NCBI GenBank assembly: GCA_028280515.1
Contig: JANQLP010000253.1
Span: forward strand, 1-64,000
Length of the DNA stretch: 64,000 bases
From: Hyphomicrobiales bacterium
GTDB lineage: Bacteria; Pseudomonadota; Alphaproteobacteria; Rhizobiales; Methyloligellaceae
Direction: 5' to 3'
The translations under genes and the position numbers were made by a program. Under the pieces are notes generated by a model. It was not told the DNA's origin. It searched no databases and worked only from the letters and a program-made list of their open reading frames with translations. Below, in pieces: positions 63,485 through 64,000 of the stretch (the first letter of the stretch is position 1; each line of letters begins with the position of its first letter).

Positions 63485-64000
63485 ATGACGACCAAAACAC
63501 TATTCAACAAAATCTGGGACCGGCATGTCGTGACCGAGCGGCACGGGCAGCAGTTGCTCTATATCGACCGGCACCTGTGCCACGACGGGTCCTATGGCGC
63601 CTTCGACCGGCTGCGCGAGCGCGGGCTCGGCGTGCGCCGGCCGGACCAGACCTTCATGACGCCGGACCACTATACGCCGACCCATTCGGCGTCGCTGGAC
63701 GACGTTCCGGACCCGCGTGCGAAGGAACTGGCGGAAGCGATCAAGGTGAACGCGGAGGAGTTCGGCATCACCGCCTTCCCGTGGGGCGACAGGCGGCAGG
63801 GCATTGCTCATGTGGTCGGCCCGGAGCAGGGCATCACGCTTCCGGGCCTCACCATGGTCTGCGGGGATTCCCACACCTCGACGCATGGCGCGCTTGGCTG
63901 CATCGCCTTCGGTATCGGCTCATCAGAGGTGAGCCACGTGCTGGCGACGCAGTGTCTGTGGCAGAAGCGCCCCAAGACCATGCGCATCACAATCAACGGC
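63485..64000 (+). CDS. leuC: 3-isopropylmalate dehydratase large subunit-like protein, cut by the right edge
   Basis: The first 172 residues of an aconitase-superfamily large subunit, running off the window. KTLFNKIWDRHVV is the classical opening, with LLYIDRHLCHDGSYGAF, RRPDQTFMTPDHYTPT, FPWGDRRQGIAHVVGPEQG and VCGDSHTSTHGALGCIAFGIG. The [4Fe-4S] cysteines lie beyond the window. The sequence diverges from the main LeuC pattern (LCHDGSYGAF, DVPDPRAKELAEAIKVNAEEFGI), so it may be the paralogue acting on a related hydroxyacid. The small-subunit gene should follow to the right. Confidence 0.85.
   Translation, partial: MTTKTLFNKIWDRHVVTERHGQQLLYIDRHLCHDGSYGAFDRLRERGLGVRRPDQTFMTPDHYTPTHSASLDDVPDPRAKELAEAIKVNAEEFGITAFPWGDRRQGIAHVVGPEQGITLPGLTMVCGDSHTSTHGALGCIAFGIGSSEVSHVLATQCLWQKRPKTMRITING

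Overview
The window looks like a stretch of chromosome from a GC-rich alphaproteobacterium, possibly a member of Hyphomicrobiales. The reasons are the Coq7-type ubiquinone hydroxylase, c-type cytochromes, HWE-free PAS histidine kinases with alphaproteobacterial-style neighbours, NnrU, DUF6522/DUF6644/DUF1289-type small proteins, and clusters of intergenic palindromic repeats of the 'CATTCCGG...CCGGAATCCAG' type. I cannot name the genus from sequence alone. No rRNA, tRNA, CRISPR array, integrase or recognisable transposase was seen. About 71 protein-coding genes are supported, one of them broken and one cut by the right edge.

Layout. 0-4 kb: small hypothetical and secreted proteins, a low-GC secreted protein (452-1483), a field of palindromic repeats (2640-3060), and a VOC/glyoxalase gene carrying an in-frame TAG, downstream of a Rid-family protein and a SAM methyltransferase. 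5-9.6 kb: a monoheme and a diheme cytochrome c, a GNAT acetyltransferase, a CBS-domain protein, a 3-hydroxybutyrate dehydrogenase and a small membrane protein preceded by an orphan signal-peptide ORF. 9.7-17.9 kb: a signalling locus with two paralogous histidine kinases around a winged-helix/TPR regulator and an exported double rhodanese, then a PEMT-like methyltransferase paired with a membrane-anchored protein that looks like a 2-oxoglutarate oxygenase. 18.0-18.85 kb: three tandem 160-bp repeat units plus related copies.

19-31 kb: FAD monooxygenase, PhoH ATPase, thioredoxin-fold protein, dienelactone-hydrolase-like esterase, a DUF1330 protein, a PsiD/phosphatidylserine-decarboxylase-like enzyme, an APC-type amino-acid antiporter and a fumarase/aspartase-superfamily lyase. 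A low-GC two-gene block (27829-29497) sits between two copies of a 122-bp direct repeat that contains the likely antiporter promoter. 31-38 kb: a sulfur/persulfide cluster with a single-domain rhodanese, DUF6522, a cysteine-rich MarR regulator with a clear 12-bp inverted-repeat operator, NnrU, a persulfide-dioxygenase-like metallohydrolase, DUF2892, a Crp/Fnr regulator, LysR and TauE/SafE. 38-43 kb: an amidohydrolase, LysR and katG.

43.4-48.1 kb holds the most unusual set: four genes joined by 4-bp ATGA overlaps, encoding a multi-pass membrane protein, an ATP-grasp ligase, a FemAB/GNAT-fold transferase and a Wzx-like flippase. This looks like a compact pathway for making and exporting an amino-acid-modified lipid-linked molecule, with no glycosyltransferase present. 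48-64 kb: methanethiol oxidase (SBP56) with a NicO-like membrane partner, DUF1289, coq7, glutathione peroxidase, an OvoA-C-like methyltransferase, MAPEG, a class I glutamine amidotransferase, an amidase, an MFS transporter with a PaaI-type thioesterase, a GFA-family protein, a PAN-domain protein, a PspA-like coiled-coil protein, and the first 172 codons of a LeuC-family dehydratase running off the right edge.
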